Source: Pseudomonas crudilactis (GTDB lineage: Bacteria > Pseudomonadota > Gammaproteobacteria > Pseudomonadales > Pseudomonadaceae). From it: a stretch of DNA of 64,000 nucleotides. The DNA is taken from positions 186,001-250,000 of the forward strand of contig NZ_WXVV01000001.1 in assembly GCF_013433315.1 (NCBI RefSeq). Reading direction: 5' to 3'. Positions 1 through 10,014 of the stretch are shown here, piece after piece (positions within the stretch are counted from its first letter, which is position 1; each line of letters begins with the position of its first letter). The position numbers and the translations under genes were made by a program. The notes under the pieces were generated by a model, which saw nothing but the letters and a program-made list of their open reading frames with translations, was not told the origin of the DNA and did not search any database.

Positions 1-391
1 CTTCGATCAGGTCATCGCGATCACCGCGTTTGCCACTGGCCAGATCGAATTCCAGATTCAGCGGATAACGCGCGGCCATTTGCACCGCTTCGATGGCTTC
101 GTCCGGCAACAAGGCGCGGCCGAGGTTGGTGTGCAGGACGGTGCCGGTGAGGTTGAATACGCGGCGCACATGGCTGCGTTGTTGCTGGGCCAGGCGTTCA
201 CCGACGCGGCCGGCGAGCACTTCGGGGCTGATTTCGACGGCTGACAATTGCCCGTTCAACACGCTCGGGCGCAATTCATCGAGTAACTGGCGCAAACCCG
301 CCAGCAACGAATCACGCCCGTGACGCTCAAGCAAAGACACACATGCCGGGTGACGCAACACACCATCAATGGAAGGTAACCGCAGGGACAT
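1..391 (-). CDS. selA: L-seryl-tRNA(Sec) selenium transferase, N-terminal part
   Basis: SelA is the cytosolic PLP enzyme that converts seryl-tRNA(Sec) to selenocysteyl-tRNA(Sec) using selenophosphate. About 130 N-terminal residues are readable on the minus strand before the window edge. They start [15 protein letters not shown] and include the SelA signature [15 protein letters not shown], followed by a [17 protein letters not shown] segment that matches the family pattern. The catalytic lysine would lie outside the window. The ATG at 391 has an AGGAG-type ribosome binding site eight bases upstream. It lies 48 bases after fdhE on the same strand, so it probably belongs to the formate dehydrogenase operon, which needs selenocysteine for its large subunit. 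The partial status is due only to the window boundary. Confidence 0.9.
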   Translation of the reverse strand, partial: MSLRLPSIDGVLRHPACVSLLERHGRDSLLAGLRQLLDELRPSVLNGQLSAVEISPEVLAGRVGERLAQQQRSHVRRVFNLTGTVLHTNLGRALLPDEAIEAVQMAARYPLNLEFDLASGKRGDRDDLIE

Positions 392-439
392 CAGCCACTC
401 CTGGAGACAGATCACTGCGCCAGAGTGTAGACGTTCAGA

Positions 440-1366
440 TCATTCGTCTCCTGGTGCCAGTAACAGATTCGGTGCCAGACGCTGATAGCCGTCCTGCGCC
501 AGACGCATGTCCAACAGCAGACTGCTCAAATCAGCCGACAACGCCTCAGCATCGGCATCGTTTTCCAGATAAACCAGTTTCAGATAACTGTTACAGCCCG
601 GACAGACTTCCGCCCTCAGCGGCGCCTGATTCGCCGCGTGGCGATCATCCTCAAGGCTCAGATAATCAAGCCCTTTACTCGACTCGCAATACACGCATTT
701 GACCCGCACCACATGCCATTCACAGGCACACAGCGAGCAGACCAGATAACGCAAACCGTTGTGCTTGCCGCGATGGCGGATCACCCCGGCCATGGCCGGC
801 GAACCGCACGCCGGGCATTGGCTGAGGCTGTCGCCGGGTTTGAGTTTCAGGTCCGGCGCGCTGAGCAGCCAGTGACTCCACGCCACTTGCAGCGCCGCGC
901 CAAGAAACGGCACCAGTTGCGCCGGCACCATTGAGTATTGGCCACTGACCAGCGCCACGGCCCACGAACGTAACTGGCCGGTACTGGCGACGCGTAACGT
1001 CGTAACGGCGTCAATAACGGCAGGTTGTTCAGCAGGTTCATAACGCTGCAGCAAAGCGCCGAGATAAGCCTGCCAGCCCTCTTCTCGCACCAGCGTGTCA
1101 GCCGCGAACGGCGGCAAACCATGCTGCTGACAGGCCTCAATGCGTTGCTGATCAAACGGCGCCGTCAGTGGTGGATCGTCAAACACCTGCTGCTGCACCC
1201 GGCACAATCCGGCAATCAGCCGCAGATACTCGGCCAGCGCATGCCCCTCGGCCAGTTGCTCTAATCGAGCGGCCCGCAGCGCGGGCAGATTCGAAGGCGG
1301 CAGATACAGAAACGGCGGCGAACTCGCCGCCGCTTCGATTTCCCCAGGTTCCAGAATGGTTGGCAA
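440..1366 (-). CDS. fdhE: Formate dehydrogenase accessory protein FdhE
   Basis: FdhE is a cytoplasmic maturation factor for Tat-exported respiratory formate dehydrogenases. It binds iron through paired cysteines and interacts with the catalytic subunit. This 308-residue protein is of normal family length. It has the expected C-terminal cysteine pairs: C184/C187 (CPAC), C210/C213 with C215, C224/C227 (CVYC) and C255/C258 (CPGC). The first codon appears to be TTG at 1366 (MPTILEPGEIE), because no upstream ATG is available between it and the fdoI stop three bases before. An AAGGG stretch overlapping the end of fdoI could serve as ribosome binding site. Its position right after fdoI and before selA supports the assignment. 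Confidence 0.93.
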   Translation of the reverse strand: MPTILEPGEIEAAASSPPFLYLPPSNLPALRAARLEQLAEGHALAEYLRLIAGLCRVQQQVFDDPPLTAPFDQQRIEACQQHGLPPFAADTLVREEGWQAYLGALLQRYEPAEQPAVIDAVTTLRVASTGQLRSWAVALVSGQYSMVPAQLVPFLGAALQVAWSHWLLSAPDLKLKPGDSLSQCPACGSPAMAGVIRHRGKHNGLRYLVCSLCACEWHVVRVKCVYCESSKGLDYLSLEDDRHAANQAPLRAEVCPGCNSYLKLVYLENDADAEALSADLSSLLLDMRLAQDGYQRLAPNLLLAPGDE

Positions 1367-1369
1367 AAG

Positions 1370-2035
1370 TCAGCCCTTTTTGGTGATCGGTCGCTCCGGC
1401 ACGTCCGGTTGACGTTCGTCGCGGGTGATGTCGCGATACCAGAGTTCATGGTGTTTTTTCGCCCAGGCGCGGCTCACCCAGCCGTGCATCATTGCGTCGA
1501 CCGAGCCCTTGATCCACAGCCCGGCATAGATGTGAATGATGATGCTCAGCACCAGAATGAACCCGGCCAGCGCATGCAACAGCATCGCCCAGCGAATCAC
1601 GCTGATGCCGAAGTACGCACTGAAATACGCGCGCCAGATCACCAGCCCGGTAAACAGCAAACCGAGCATGCACAGCAGTAAAGTCCAGAACAGCAGCTTC
1701 TGCCCGGCGTTGTACTTGCCTACCGGCGGCACGCTTTCTTCATCGTTGACCAGCACCCGATCGATGCGGCGCATCCATTTCCAGTCGTTGTCGATAAAGA
1801 AGTTCGCACGCCAGAAACGGAACACCAGGCCGAGGAACAACACAAACATCGCCACGCCCATGAACGGATGCAGAATCCGCGTCCACGGCCCGCCACCGAA
1901 CAGGTTGCTCAGCCAGAACAGCGACGGATGAAACAACGCCAGCCCGGACAACCCGGCCATGAAAAACAGGATCGCCACCAGCCAGTGATTGGTGCGCTGG
2001 TTGGCGGTGTAACGCAGGATCGTCTTGTTGCTCAT
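1370..2035 (-). CDS. fdoI: Formate dehydrogenase cytochrome b556 (gamma) subunit
   Basis: This is the membrane di-heme cytochrome b subunit that anchors the formate dehydrogenase complex and passes electrons to quinone. The 221-residue product has four hydrophobic segments. Histidines suited to heme ligation are visible in [18 protein letters not shown] (segment 1), in [10 protein letters not shown] (segment 2), and in [19 protein letters not shown] (last segment), as in FdnI/FdoI. The ATG overlaps the fdoH stop in an ATGA arrangement, which implies translational coupling. It is followed after three bases by fdhE. FdoI and FdnI cannot be told apart here; the symbol follows common usage in Pseudomonas. 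Confidence 0.93.
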   Translation of the reverse strand: MSNKTILRYTANQRTNHWLVAILFFMAGLSGLALFHPSLFWLSNLFGGGPWTRILHPFMGVAMFVLFLGLVFRFWRANFFIDNDWKWMRRIDRVLVNDEESVPPVGKYNAGQKLLFWTLLLCMLGLLFTGLVIWRAYFSAYFGISVIRWAMLLHALAGFILVLSIIIHIYAGLWIKGSVDAMMHGWVSRAWAKKHHELWYRDITRDERQPDVPERPITKKG

Positions 2036-2967
2036 GGCCGCTCCTCCCCGCGTGGATCGAAGGTGTGCACCGCCGGATCGACGACGTGCACCGAGGTTTC
2101 GGGTGGCGCCGGATGCTCATCCTCTTCAACCCGGTTCGGGCCGATGCGCACGTAATGGAAGAACCCGGCCAGCACCGCCGCGCCCATGGCCAGCAGGCCC
2201 AGCGGTTTGCTGATGCCTTTCCACAGGCCCACCAACGGACTGATCGCCGGATCCTGCGGCAGGTTGGCGTAGATGGTCGGCGTGTCCGCGTGGTGCAGCA
2301 CGTACATCACGTGCGTGCCGCCGACGCCTGCCGGGTCATACAGACCGGCGTTTTCAAAGCCACGGCTTTTCAGGTCGACGATGCGTTCGGCAGCGTGTTC
2401 CTTCATGTCTTCCTTGGTGCCGAACACGATCGCACCGGTCGGACAGGTTTTCACACAGGCCGGTTCCAGCCCTACTGCTACGCGGTCCGAACACAAGGTG
2501 CATTTGTAAGCCTTGTGATCCTTCTGCGAAATACGCGGAATGTTGAACGGGCAACCGGTGATGCAATAGCCGCAGCCGATGCAGTGGTCCTGATCGAAAT
2601 CGACAATGCCGTTGGCGTGTTTGATGATTGCGCCGGGGCTCGGGCACGCCGCCAGGCAACCGGGCTCGGCGCAGTGCATGCAGCCGTCCTTGCGGATCAG
2701 CCATTCGAGGTTGCCGGCGTCGGTTTCGTGTTCGGTGAAACGCATCAACGTCCAGGTTTCCGCGCTCAGGTCTTGCGGGTTGTCGTAGGTGCCGTGGTTA
2801 TGGCCGACCTCGTCGCGCAGCTCGTTCCATTCCGAGCAGGCGACCTGGCAGGCCTTGCAGCCGATGCATTTGGTGGTGTCGATCAGCTTGGCGACCGCTT
2901 CCTGATTCCTCACCGATGGCGGCACCGTGGTGGTGGCCGAGCGGGCAATGATGTCTTGGCTGGCCAT
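2032..2967 (-). CDS. fdoH: Formate dehydrogenase iron-sulfur (beta) subunit
   Basis: This is the electron-transfer subunit that carries four [4Fe-4S] clusters between the molybdenum subunit and cytochrome b. Ferredoxin-type cysteine groups are visible: [11 protein letters not shown] near residue 35, [14 protein letters not shown] near 95, [13 protein letters not shown] near 130 and CTLCSDR...CVKTCP near 155-175. A single C-terminal transmembrane helix ([17 protein letters not shown], about 255-271) anchors it on the periplasmic side. The length of 311 residues fits FdoH/FdnH. It begins directly after the fdoG stop (TAA then ATG) with a GGAG-type site inside the end of fdoG, and overlaps fdoI by four bases. 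Confidence 0.95.
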   Translation of the reverse strand: MASQDIIARSATTTVPPSVRNQEAVAKLIDTTKCIGCKACQVACSEWNELRDEVGHNHGTYDNPQDLSAETWTLMRFTEHETDAGNLEWLIRKDGCMHCAEPGCLAACPSPGAIIKHANGIVDFDQDHCIGCGYCITGCPFNIPRISQKDHKAYKCTLCSDRVAVGLEPACVKTCPTGAIVFGTKEDMKEHAAERIVDLKSRGFENAGLYDPAGVGGTHVMYVLHHADTPTIYANLPQDPAISPLVGLWKGISKPLGLLAMGAAVLAGFFHYVRIGPNRVEEDEHPAPPETSVHVVDPAVHTFDPRGEERP

Positions 2968-5900
2968 TTATAGTTTCTCCACGTTGACCAGGAATGACTT
3001 GGATTCCGGGGTCTGTGTATTGCCATCGCCGAGGAACGGCACCAGGGTGTTGGTCAGGTAACCGTGACGCGTCAGGCCGGTGAACCCCCAGTGCAGCGGG
3101 ATGCCGATCTGATGCACGACCTGGCCGTTGACCTGCAACGGCCGGATCCGTTTTGTCACCACCGCCACCGCTTCGATAAAGCCGCGTTTGCAACTGACCC
3201 GTACGCGATCTCCGGCAGCAATGCCCTTCTCTTTCGCCAGCACCTCGCCGATTTCCACAAACTGCTCCGGTTGAGCAATCGCGTTCAACTTGCAGTGCTT
3301 GCTCCAGAAGTGGAAATGCTCGGTGAGCCGGTAACTGGTGCCGGCGTACGGGAAGTCCTTGGCCTCGCCGAGGGTTTCCCAGACCGAATCGAAGATCCGC
3401 GCCGCCGGGTTGCTGGTGGCTTTCTTGTTTTGCGGGTGCAGCGGGTTGATGCCGATCGGCGTTTCGAACGGCTCGTAGTGCTCGGGGAACGGGCCTTCGT
3501 TCATCTTGTCGACGGCGAAGAACCGCGCAACGCCTTCGGGGTTCATGATGAACGGGTTCATCCCGGCTTCCGGCGGTACATCGGCCTTATAGTCCGGCAC
3601 GTCGGTGCCGCCCCAGGCCTTGCCGTTCCACCACACCAAGCGTTTTTTCGGGTCCCACGGCTTGCCGGCGACATCCGCCGAAGCGCGGTTGTAGAGAATC
3701 CGCCGGTTGGCCGGCCAGGCCCACGCCCAGCCCAAGTGCTGGTGCATGCCGAACGGGTCGCTGTTGTCGCGGCGGGCCATCTGGTTGCCGGCCTCGGTCC
3801 AGCTGCCGGCGAAGATCCAGCAACCGGACGCGGTGCTGCCATCATCCTTGAGCAAACCAAACCCGGCCAATTGCGAGCCAGCCTTGACCGCAACGCCAGC
3901 GGCATCGGTGAAATCCGCCACGGCGCTGCCGTTGATTTCCTTGGCCAGTTCCTCCGGAGAAGGCTCGTCGGGGATCTTGTATGGCCACGTCAGTTTCAGC
4001 AGCGGATCGGGGAATTTACCGCCCTCGGCCTGATAGCGTTTGCGCAGGCGCAGGAACAATTCACTCATGATGCGGATGTCGGTCTGCGCTTCGCCCGGAC
4101 CGTCAGCGCCTTTCCAGTGCCATTGCAGCCAGCGGCTACTGTTGACCAGCGAACCGTCCTCTTCGGCAAAACAGGTGGTCGGCAGGCGAATGACTTCGGT
4201 CTGGATTTCGTCGGTTTTCACATCGTTGTACGGCCCGACGTTGTGCCAGAACTCCGAGGTTTCGGTAGCGAGCGGGTCCATCACCACCAGCCATTTCAGC
4301 TTGGCCAAGGCGCCCATCACGCGGTTTTTGTCCGGCAGCGCGGCGATCGGGTTGAAGCCCTGGCAGAAGTAGCCGTTGACCTTGCCTTGGCTCATCAGGT
4401 CGAACATCTTCAGGACGTCGTAGTTGGGGATGTCGAGTTTCGGCAAATGGTCGTAGCACCAATTGTTCTCGACGGTGGCGTTGGCGCCGTACCACGACTT
4501 CATCAGGCTGACGTGGAATTTGCTGTAGTTCTGCCAGTACGACAGTTGGCCCGGGCGCAGCGGGACTTGCGTGCGTTTGTGGATGAAAGCGTTGTAGTCC
4601 TGCTCGCTGTCCTGGCCCAGGGTCAAATAGCCCGGCAGCGCATTGGAAAGCAAGCCAAGGTCGGTCAGGCCCTGAATGTTCGAGTGCCCGCGCAAGGCGT
4701 TGACCCCACCGCCCGGCATGCCGACGTTGCCCAACAACAGTTGCACCATCGCCGCGCTGCGAATGATCTGCGCGCCGATCGAGTGCTGCGTCCAGCCGAG
4801 GGCGTAGAGAATCGTCATGGTCTTGCCCGGGATCGAGCAGGTGGCGATTTCTTCCCAGATTTTCTGCATGGCGTCGACCGGCATGCCGCAGATCTGACTG
4901 GCGAGGTCGATGTTGTAGCGGCTGTAATGCTGCTTCATCAATTGATAGACGCAGCGCGGATCCTGCAGAGTCGGATCGACCCTGGCGAAACCGTCTTCAC
5001 CCAGCTCGTAACCCCAGCCGGATTTGTCGGTATAGCTGCGCTTGGCGACGTCGTAGCCGCTGAAAATCCCGTCTTCAAAGCCATAGCCGGCTTTGACGAT
5101 GAACGACACGTCGGTGTAGTTGCGCACGTACTCGTGCTGGATCTTGTCCTCGGTCAGCAGGTAATTGATCAGCCCGCCCATGAAGGCGATGTCGGTGCCG
5201 GTGCGGATCGGCGCGTAGTAGTCGGCCACCGAAGCGGTCCGGGTAAAACGCGGATCGACCACGATCAGCCGCGCAGCGTTATGCGCCTTGGCCTCGGTCA
5301 CCCATTTGAAGCCGCACGGATGCGCTTCTGCTGCGTTGCCGCCCATTACCAGGATCAGATTCGCGTTGGCGATATCGGTCCAGGTATTGGTCATGGCACC
5401 ACGGCCGTACGTCGGGGCAAGACTTGCCACCGTCGGGCCGTGTCAGACACGCGCCTGGTTATCGAACCCCAGCATGCCGAGACTGCGAATCACCTTCTGG
5501 GTGATGTAACCGGCTTCGTTGGACGCCGCCGACGCGGCGAGAAACCCGGTGCTCAGCCAGCGATTCACCGTTTGCCCGTTGGCATTTTTCTCGATGAAGT
5601 TGGCGTCGCGGTCGGTTTTCATCAGGTCGGCGATGCGGTCGAGCGCTTCGTCCCAACTGATCCGCGTCCATTCGCTGCTGCCCGGTTTGCGCGTTTGCGG
5701 GTAGAGCAAACGGCCGGGGCTGTGAATGAAGTCGAGCAGGCCTGCGCCTTTCGGGCAGAGGGTGCCGCGGTTGACCGGGTGGTCGGCGTCGCCCTCGATG
5801 TGAATGATGCTTTGCGCTACGTTCTTCGCTCCATCGCCCTGGCTGTACATGATCAACCCGCAGCCGACCGAGCAATACGGACAGGTGTTGCGGGTTTCAT

Positions 5901-6033
5901 GGGTGTGGGCAAGCTTGAAGTGGCGCACCTGCTCGGCGAAGGCTGGCGTCGGGGTCATGCCCAACGCGCCCAGGCTCGAGCCTGCAAGGCCGATACCGGC
6001 GACCTTGAAGAACTGACGACGGCTGAGATCCAT
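2968..6033 (-). CDS. fdoG: Selenocysteine formate dehydrogenase, molybdopterin (alpha) subunit
   Basis: This is the catalytic subunit that oxidises formate in the periplasm; it binds bis-MGD molybdenum cofactor, selenocysteine and one [4Fe-4S] cluster. The reading frame runs 1021 codons if the in-frame TGA at 5445-5443 is read as selenocysteine (residue 197, context NQARV-U-HGPTVASLAPT, as in enterobacterial FdnG). The N-terminus is a twin-arginine signal (MDLSRRQFFKVAG) followed by the cluster motif CPYCSVGCG from residue 51. I chose ATG 6033 because it gives the complete Tat signal and has AGGAG eight bases upstream; a longer frame exists but adds unrelated residues. Automated callers often split this gene into two. 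It is first in the operon fdoGHI-fdhE-selA. Confidence 0.96.
5414..5445 (-). promoter_or_regulatory. Selenocysteine UGA and bacterial SECIS hairpin
   Basis: The UGA lies at 5445-5443. After an 11-base gap the mRNA forms GGUGGCA-AGUCU-UGCCCC (5431-5414). The six base pairs enclose an AGUCU loop and leave a single bulged U after the second pair. This matches the SelB-binding hairpin known from E. coli fdnG and fdhF, including its distance from the UGA. It explains how the stop codon is read as selenocysteine and rules out a frameshift or nonsense mutation. Confidence 0.92.
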
Positions 6034-6054
6034 CGTGCACTCCTGATCAGGTGG

Positions 6055-6076
6055 AACCCGGTACTTGAGCCGGGTT
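6055..6076 (-). promoter_or_regulatory. Inverted repeat in the fdoG leader
   Basis: AACCCGG (6055-6061) and CCGGGTT (6070-6076) form a seven-base-pair stem with an eight-base loop, about 20 bases upstream of the fdoG start. It is followed on the minus strand by the palindrome CCTGATCAGG, which runs into the AGGAG ribosome binding site. The hairpin has no U-tract, so it may affect translation or mRNA stability rather than terminate. Its role is not known. Confidence 0.4.
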
Positions 6077-6203
6077 TTATCTGGACAATCACGGTTGCGG
6101 CAAATTTGTGCCGACTTTTTTACTGTAGACAATGACCTTACGTTCTGTGTGAAAACCGACCGTCGGCCGTTTGTCGGCTCTTTCATTGAAGACCACCAAA
6201 CCC

Positions 6204-6294
6204 TGTGGGAGCGAGCTTGCTCGCGAAAGCGGTGTGTCAATCAACATCGATGCTGGCTGATCCGACGCCTTCGCGAGCAAGCTCGCTCCCACAT
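6204..6294. repeat. REP pair (inverted Pseudomonas REP elements)
   Basis: TGTGGGAGCGAGCTTGCTCG and its inverted copy flank a spacer of about 45 bases. The same arrangement recurs at 7525-7614, 18377-18452, 20435-20523 and 35661-35743. This fits the REP doublets (BIME or REPIN type) mobilised by RAYT transposases in P. fluorescens. Together with the fdoG leader it fills the gap between fdoG and the next gene. Confidence 0.85.
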
Positions 6295-6352
6295 GGATCG
6301 CGTAAGGCTTAGAATGGCGTCCAGGACCAATCCCGCCCTCACGAGACCGCGC

Positions 6353-7507
6353 ATGACTTTCGATTTTGATCAGGTATTCGACCGCCACAACACCGGCAGC
6401 ACCAAGTGGAGCCGCTATTCGGCCGATGTGTTGCCGATGTGGGTCGCTGATATGGATTTCGCCGCGCCGCCGGTGGTGATCGAGGCCTTGCAACAACGCC
6501 TGCTGCACCCGTTGATGGGCTACAGCGTGCCTCAGGAAAGCCTGCGCGAAGCCATCGTCGCCGACCTCTGGAACAAGTACGCCTGGAAGGTCAAACCGCA
6601 GGAGCTGATCTTTCTGCCGGGCGTCGAGTCTGGTTTCAACATGGCTTTGAAAGCGCTGGTGCAGCCGCAGCAGAATGTCGTGGTGCAAGTGCCGAACTAC
6701 CCGCCACTGCGTCACGCGCCGGGGCATTGGGGGTTGAACAAGGTTGAGCTGGAATTCGACGCGCAGGCTGACGGCACTTACCTGACGCCGTTGGACGTGT
6801 TGCGTGAATCGCTGAACGGTGGCGGCGCGCTGTTGCTGAGCAATCCGCACAACCCGATCGGTAAAGTTTTTGCCCGTGAAGAGCTGCAAGCTGTGGCCGA
6901 TATCTGTGCGGCGCAGGACGCGTGGATCATCTCCGACGAAATCCACGCCGAGCTGTGCTTCGACGGTCGCGTACACATTCCGACCGCTTCGTTGAGCCCT
7001 GAGATTGCCAAGCGCACCATCACCCTGATGTCGGCGAGCAAGGCTTACAACATCGCCGGTCTGAAGACCTCGTTCATGATCATTCAGGACGCCGCCCTGC
7101 GCGAGCGCGTCAACCACGCCCGTTGCGGCATGGTCGACAGCGTCAACCCGCTGGGCATGGAAGCCACCCGCGTGGCCTATAGCGAAGGCGCGCCGTGGCT
7201 GGCCGAATTAAAAACCTATCTGCTGGGCAATCGTGACTGGCTGGTTGACGCGGTGCGCAGCCGTTTGCCAGGCGTGACCATCAATGTGCCGCAGGGCACG
7301 TATCTGGCCTGGCTGGATTGCTCGGCGCTGGACCTGGATGATCCGCAGCAGTTCTTCCTTGAGCAGGCCAAAGTGGGGCTGAGCGCCGGTCTGGACTTCG
7401 GCGATCAACACCAGCAGTTCGTGCGCCTGAACTTCGGCTGCCCGCGTTCGTTGCTGGAAGAAGGCATCGCCCGCATGGAGCGCGCCCTGACCCACCGCAT
7501 GATCTGA
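6353..7507 (+). CDS. patB: PatB/MalY-type PLP aminotransferase or cystathionine beta-lyase
   Basis: This is a fold-type I PLP enzyme of the MalY/PatB group, which usually performs C-S beta-elimination on cystathionine or cysteine conjugates and sometimes aminotransfer. The start chosen is MTFDFDQVFDRHNTGSTKW, typical of the group, giving 384 residues. Visible motifs are VLPMWVADMDF at about 25-35, SNPHNPIGK near 165, ISDEIHAEL near 193 and the Schiff-base lysine region SASKAYNIAGLK near 228. Upstream in-frame codons add an atypical arginine-rich tail, so they were not used. The Shine-Dalgarno sequence is weak. The gene stands alone between two REP doublets. The substrate cannot be told from sequence. 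Confidence 0.85.
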   Translation: MTFDFDQVFDRHNTGSTKWSRYSADVLPMWVADMDFAAPPVVIEALQQRLLHPLMGYSVPQESLREAIVADLWNKYAWKVKPQELIFLPGVESGFNMALKALVQPQQNVVVQVPNYPPLRHAPGHWGLNKVELEFDAQADGTYLTPLDVLRESLNGGGALLLSNPHNPIGKVFAREELQAVADICAAQDAWIISDEIHAELCFDGRVHIPTASLSPEIAKRTITLMSASKAYNIAGLKTSFMIIQDAALRERVNHARCGMVDSVNPLGMEATRVAYSEGAPWLAELKTYLLGNRDWLVDAVRSRLPGVTINVPQGTYLAWLDCSALDLDDPQQFFLEQAKVGLSAGLDFGDQHQQFVRLNFGCPRSLLEEGIARMERALTHRMI

Positions 7508-7524
7508 AACCTCAGATGATCCCT

Positions 7525-7614
7525 TGTGGGAGCGAGCTTGCTCGCGAAAGCGGTGGTTCAGTCGACATTGACGTCAGCTGACACTCCGCTTTCGCGAGCA
7601 AGCTCGCTCCCACA
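7525..7614. repeat. REP pair
   Basis: TGTGGGAGCGAGCTTGCTCG at the left end and its inverted copy ending CTCGCTCCCACA at the right end enclose about 45 bases. It lies 18 bases after the aminotransferase stop, the usual 3'-intergenic site for these elements. It is closely similar to the copy at 6204-6294, so this gene is flanked by a REP doublet on both sides. Confidence 0.85.
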
Positions 7615-7722
7615 TTGGGTTTTGCATTTCCAAGTCAGAAATGCGGTGTAAATCCGATCGAACTCACGGCAAACACACCGGGTCAACCGCCCATACCAGC
7701 CATGAGACCTCGGAGACCCGCG

Positions 7723-8580
7723 ATGACCGACTACCCAAAACCACCCTTCCCGGCACAAGCCCAAGCCGTTCCCGGTTCGCAACGCAAAATGGAGCCCTAT
7801 CCCGATTGCGGCGAGCAAAGCTACGTCGGTTCCGGGCGACTGGCCGGCAAGATTGCCCTGATCACCGGCGCCGACAGCGGTATCGGCCGCGCCGTGGCCA
7901 TTGCTTTCGCCCGTGAAGGCGCGGACGTCGCTGTGGCCTATTTGAATGAACACGAAGACGCCAAGGAAACCGCACGCTGGGTCGAACAGGCCGGACGTCA
8001 GTGCCTGTTGCTGCCCGGCGATATCGCGCAGAAATCCCACTGCCAGGCGTTGGTCGACCAAACCGTCGAACGCTTTGGCCGCATCGACGTGCTGGTCAAC
8101 AACGCCGCGTTCCAGATGACTCACGAAAACTTTGAGGAAATCCCCGACGAAGAATGGGTGATGACCTTCGACGTCAACATCACCGCGATCTTCCGCCTGT
8201 GTCAGGCGGCGATCAAACACATGCGCGCCGGCTCGTCGATCATCAACACCAGCTCGGTCAACTCGGACATGCCCAAACCCACCCTGCTCGCCTACGCCAC
8301 CACCAAAGGCGCGATTGCCAATTTCACCGGCGGCCTGGCGCAAATGCTCGGTCCCAAGGAAATCCGTGTGAACTGCGTGGCACCGGGGCCGATCTGGACG
8401 CCACTGATCGTCTCGACCATGCCCGATGAAGAAGTGCAGAACTTCGGCGGCAACACACCGCTCGGCCGCCCCGGCCAACCGGTGGAAGTCGCGCCAATCT
8501 ACGTGCTGCTGGCCTCGGACGAAGCGAGTTACATCACCGGCCAGCGCTATGGCGTGACCGGTGGTAAACCGATGCTGTGA
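7723..8580 (+). CDS. SDR family oxidoreductase (YghA/general stress protein 39 type)
   Basis: This is a 285-residue NAD(P)-dependent short-chain dehydrogenase. A 40-residue N-terminal extension (MTDYPKPPFPAQAQ...) precedes the Rossmann domain, as in the YghA/GSP39 subgroup. The cofactor loop is TGADSGIGRAVA (about 49-60), followed by NNAAF, the catalytic serine region NTSSVNS and the YATTK Tyr-Lys pair. The ATG at 7723 has GGAGA about nine bases upstream; another ATG at 7702 lacks one. Members are often stress-induced, and the physiological substrate is usually unknown. It is followed after 90 bases by the antiporter gene on the same strand. Confidence 0.88.
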   Translation: MTDYPKPPFPAQAQAVPGSQRKMEPYPDCGEQSYVGSGRLAGKIALITGADSGIGRAVAIAFAREGADVAVAYLNEHEDAKETARWVEQAGRQCLLLPGDIAQKSHCQALVDQTVERFGRIDVLVNNAAFQMTHENFEEIPDEEWVMTFDVNITAIFRLCQAAIKHMRAGSSIINTSSVNSDMPKPTLLAYATTKGAIANFTGGLAQMLGPKEIRVNCVAPGPIWTPLIVSTMPDEEVQNFGGNTPLGRPGQPVEVAPIYVLLASDEASYITGQRYGVTGGKPML

Positions 8581-8670
8581 TGACCCCTTCGCCAACGCCT
8601 ACAGTAAAACTGAAGGCCCATTGAACACGGTGCGATTGCCGTCACATCGACCACTTGAGGGCGGCACATC

Positions 8671-10014
8671 ATGAGTTTTATCGTGTGGGTGGCGGTGCTC
8701 GGCGCCGTGCTGTTGACCCTGGCACTGACTTCGTCGTACCTGCGCTGGATGCCGGTGACCACATCGGCAGTTTGCTTGCTGCTGGGGATCGGCATTGGCC
8801 CCAGCGGCCTCGACTTGCTGAAACTGCCTCTTCAAGAAGCTTCGCTGTGGATGGAGCACCTGACGGAAGTTGCGGTGTTGTTTTCCCTGTTCGTCTGCGG
8901 TCTCAAACTGCGGTTACCCCTGCGCGACAAGCGTTGGCGGATCGCCTTTGGTCTGGCCGGGCCAGTGATGGTGCTGACCATCGCTGGCGTTGGTCTGCTG
9001 CTGCATTTTGCCTTGCGCTTGCCGTGGGGGACGTCGTTATTGATCGGCGCGATTCTGGCACCGACCGACCCGGTGCTGGCGGCGTTGGTGCAGGTCAACG
9101 ATGCGCGGGATGTCGACAGCGTGCGTTTCGGTCTCTCTGGCGAGGCCGGGTTGAACGATGGGATTGCCTTTCCGTTTGTGATTCTCGGTCTGTTGTTGAT
9201 GCACGGCGACGGCAGTGCTGCCGAATGGCAAGGCTGGGTGCTGCGCAGTTTATTGTGGGCAGTGCCTGCTGGATTGCTTACCGGTTACTGGATGGGCCGC
9301 GGTATCGGTCGCGTGACCCTTTCGTTGCGAATCCACAATGACGACAGCACGCTCAGCCCCAATGATTATCTGGCGCTGTCGTTGATTGCTCTGGCCTATG
9401 TCGTTGCCGAAGCCATCGGCGGATACGGCTTCCTGTCGGTATTCGCCGCCGGGTTGGGCCTGCGTCAGGTCGAAGTCAAATCCACCGGCGCCGGCCAGCC
9501 GCCCGCCGAGCATCTGGTGCAACCGGTGGTCGGTCATCAGAACGTCGAACCGCAGCACGCGGTGCACGGCGATACCGAGCGGTTGGAAAGCAGCCAGGTG
9601 GCTGCAGGAATAATGATGGGTGACATGCTGTCGTTCGGCGGTCTGGTCGAGCGCGCCATGGAAGTGTTTCTGGTGACCCTGCTCGGCGTGGTGCTGGTGG
9701 CGCACTGGGATTGGCGGGCGTTGCTGGTGGGCAGCGTGCTGTTCTGCCTGATCCGCCCGGCCTGTATTGCGCTGATGCCTTGGGGTGCACTGCTGGAGGG
9801 GCGGCAACGGCTGTTGATTGGCTGGTTCGGCATTCGCGGGATCGGTAGTCTCTTCTACCTGTTTTACGCCTTGAATCATGGGCTGACCGATAGCGTGGCC
9901 AGCGTGTGTACCGACCTGACCCTGTCGGTGGTGGCATTGAGCATCTTGCTCCACGGCATCAGCACGCAACCGATCCTGGCTCGCTACGAACAACGTAAAA
10001 AACAAAAAAACTGA
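8671..10014 (+). CDS. CPA1-type sodium(potassium)/proton antiporter
   Basis: This is an inner-membrane monovalent cation/proton antiporter of 447 residues with about 12 hydrophobic segments. The conserved ion-binding signature APTDPVLAALVQ is near residues 130-141, followed by SGEAGLNDGIAFPF near 152-165; both are diagnostic of the CPA1 family. A hydrophilic stretch of about 45 residues (STGAGQPPAEHL to ESSQVAAG, roughly 270-315) sits between membrane segments and is probably a cytoplasmic loop. The C-terminal tail is very short, unlike NhaP types with long regulatory tails. GAGGGCGG precedes the ATG. Cation specificity cannot be inferred. Confidence 0.87.
   Translation: MSFIVWVAVLGAVLLTLALTSSYLRWMPVTTSAVCLLLGIGIGPSGLDLLKLPLQEASLWMEHLTEVAVLFSLFVCGLKLRLPLRDKRWRIAFGLAGPVMVLTIAGVGLLLHFALRLPWGTSLLIGAILAPTDPVLAALVQVNDARDVDSVRFGLSGEAGLNDGIAFPFVILGLLLMHGDGSAAEWQGWVLRSLLWAVPAGLLTGYWMGRGIGRVTLSLRIHNDDSTLSPNDYLALSLIALAYVVAEAIGGYGFLSVFAAGLGLRQVEVKSTGAGQPPAEHLVQPVVGHQNVEPQHAVHGDTERLESSQVAAGIMMGDMLSFGGLVERAMEVFLVTLLGVVLVAHWDWRALLVGSVLFCLIRPACIALMPWGALLEGRQRLLIGWFGIRGIGSLFYLFYALNHGLTDSVASVCTDLTLSVVALSILLHGISTQPILARYEQRKKQKN

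Noticed and set aside
5443..5445. Nonsense mutation or frameshift in fdoG
   Set aside because: The UGA is at the conserved selenocysteine position with a SECIS hairpin at the correct distance.
3064..6135. Plus-strand open frame of 1023 codons opposite fdoG
   Set aside because: It is the antisense shadow of a GC-rich gene with strong third-position bias; no ribosome binding site or motif.
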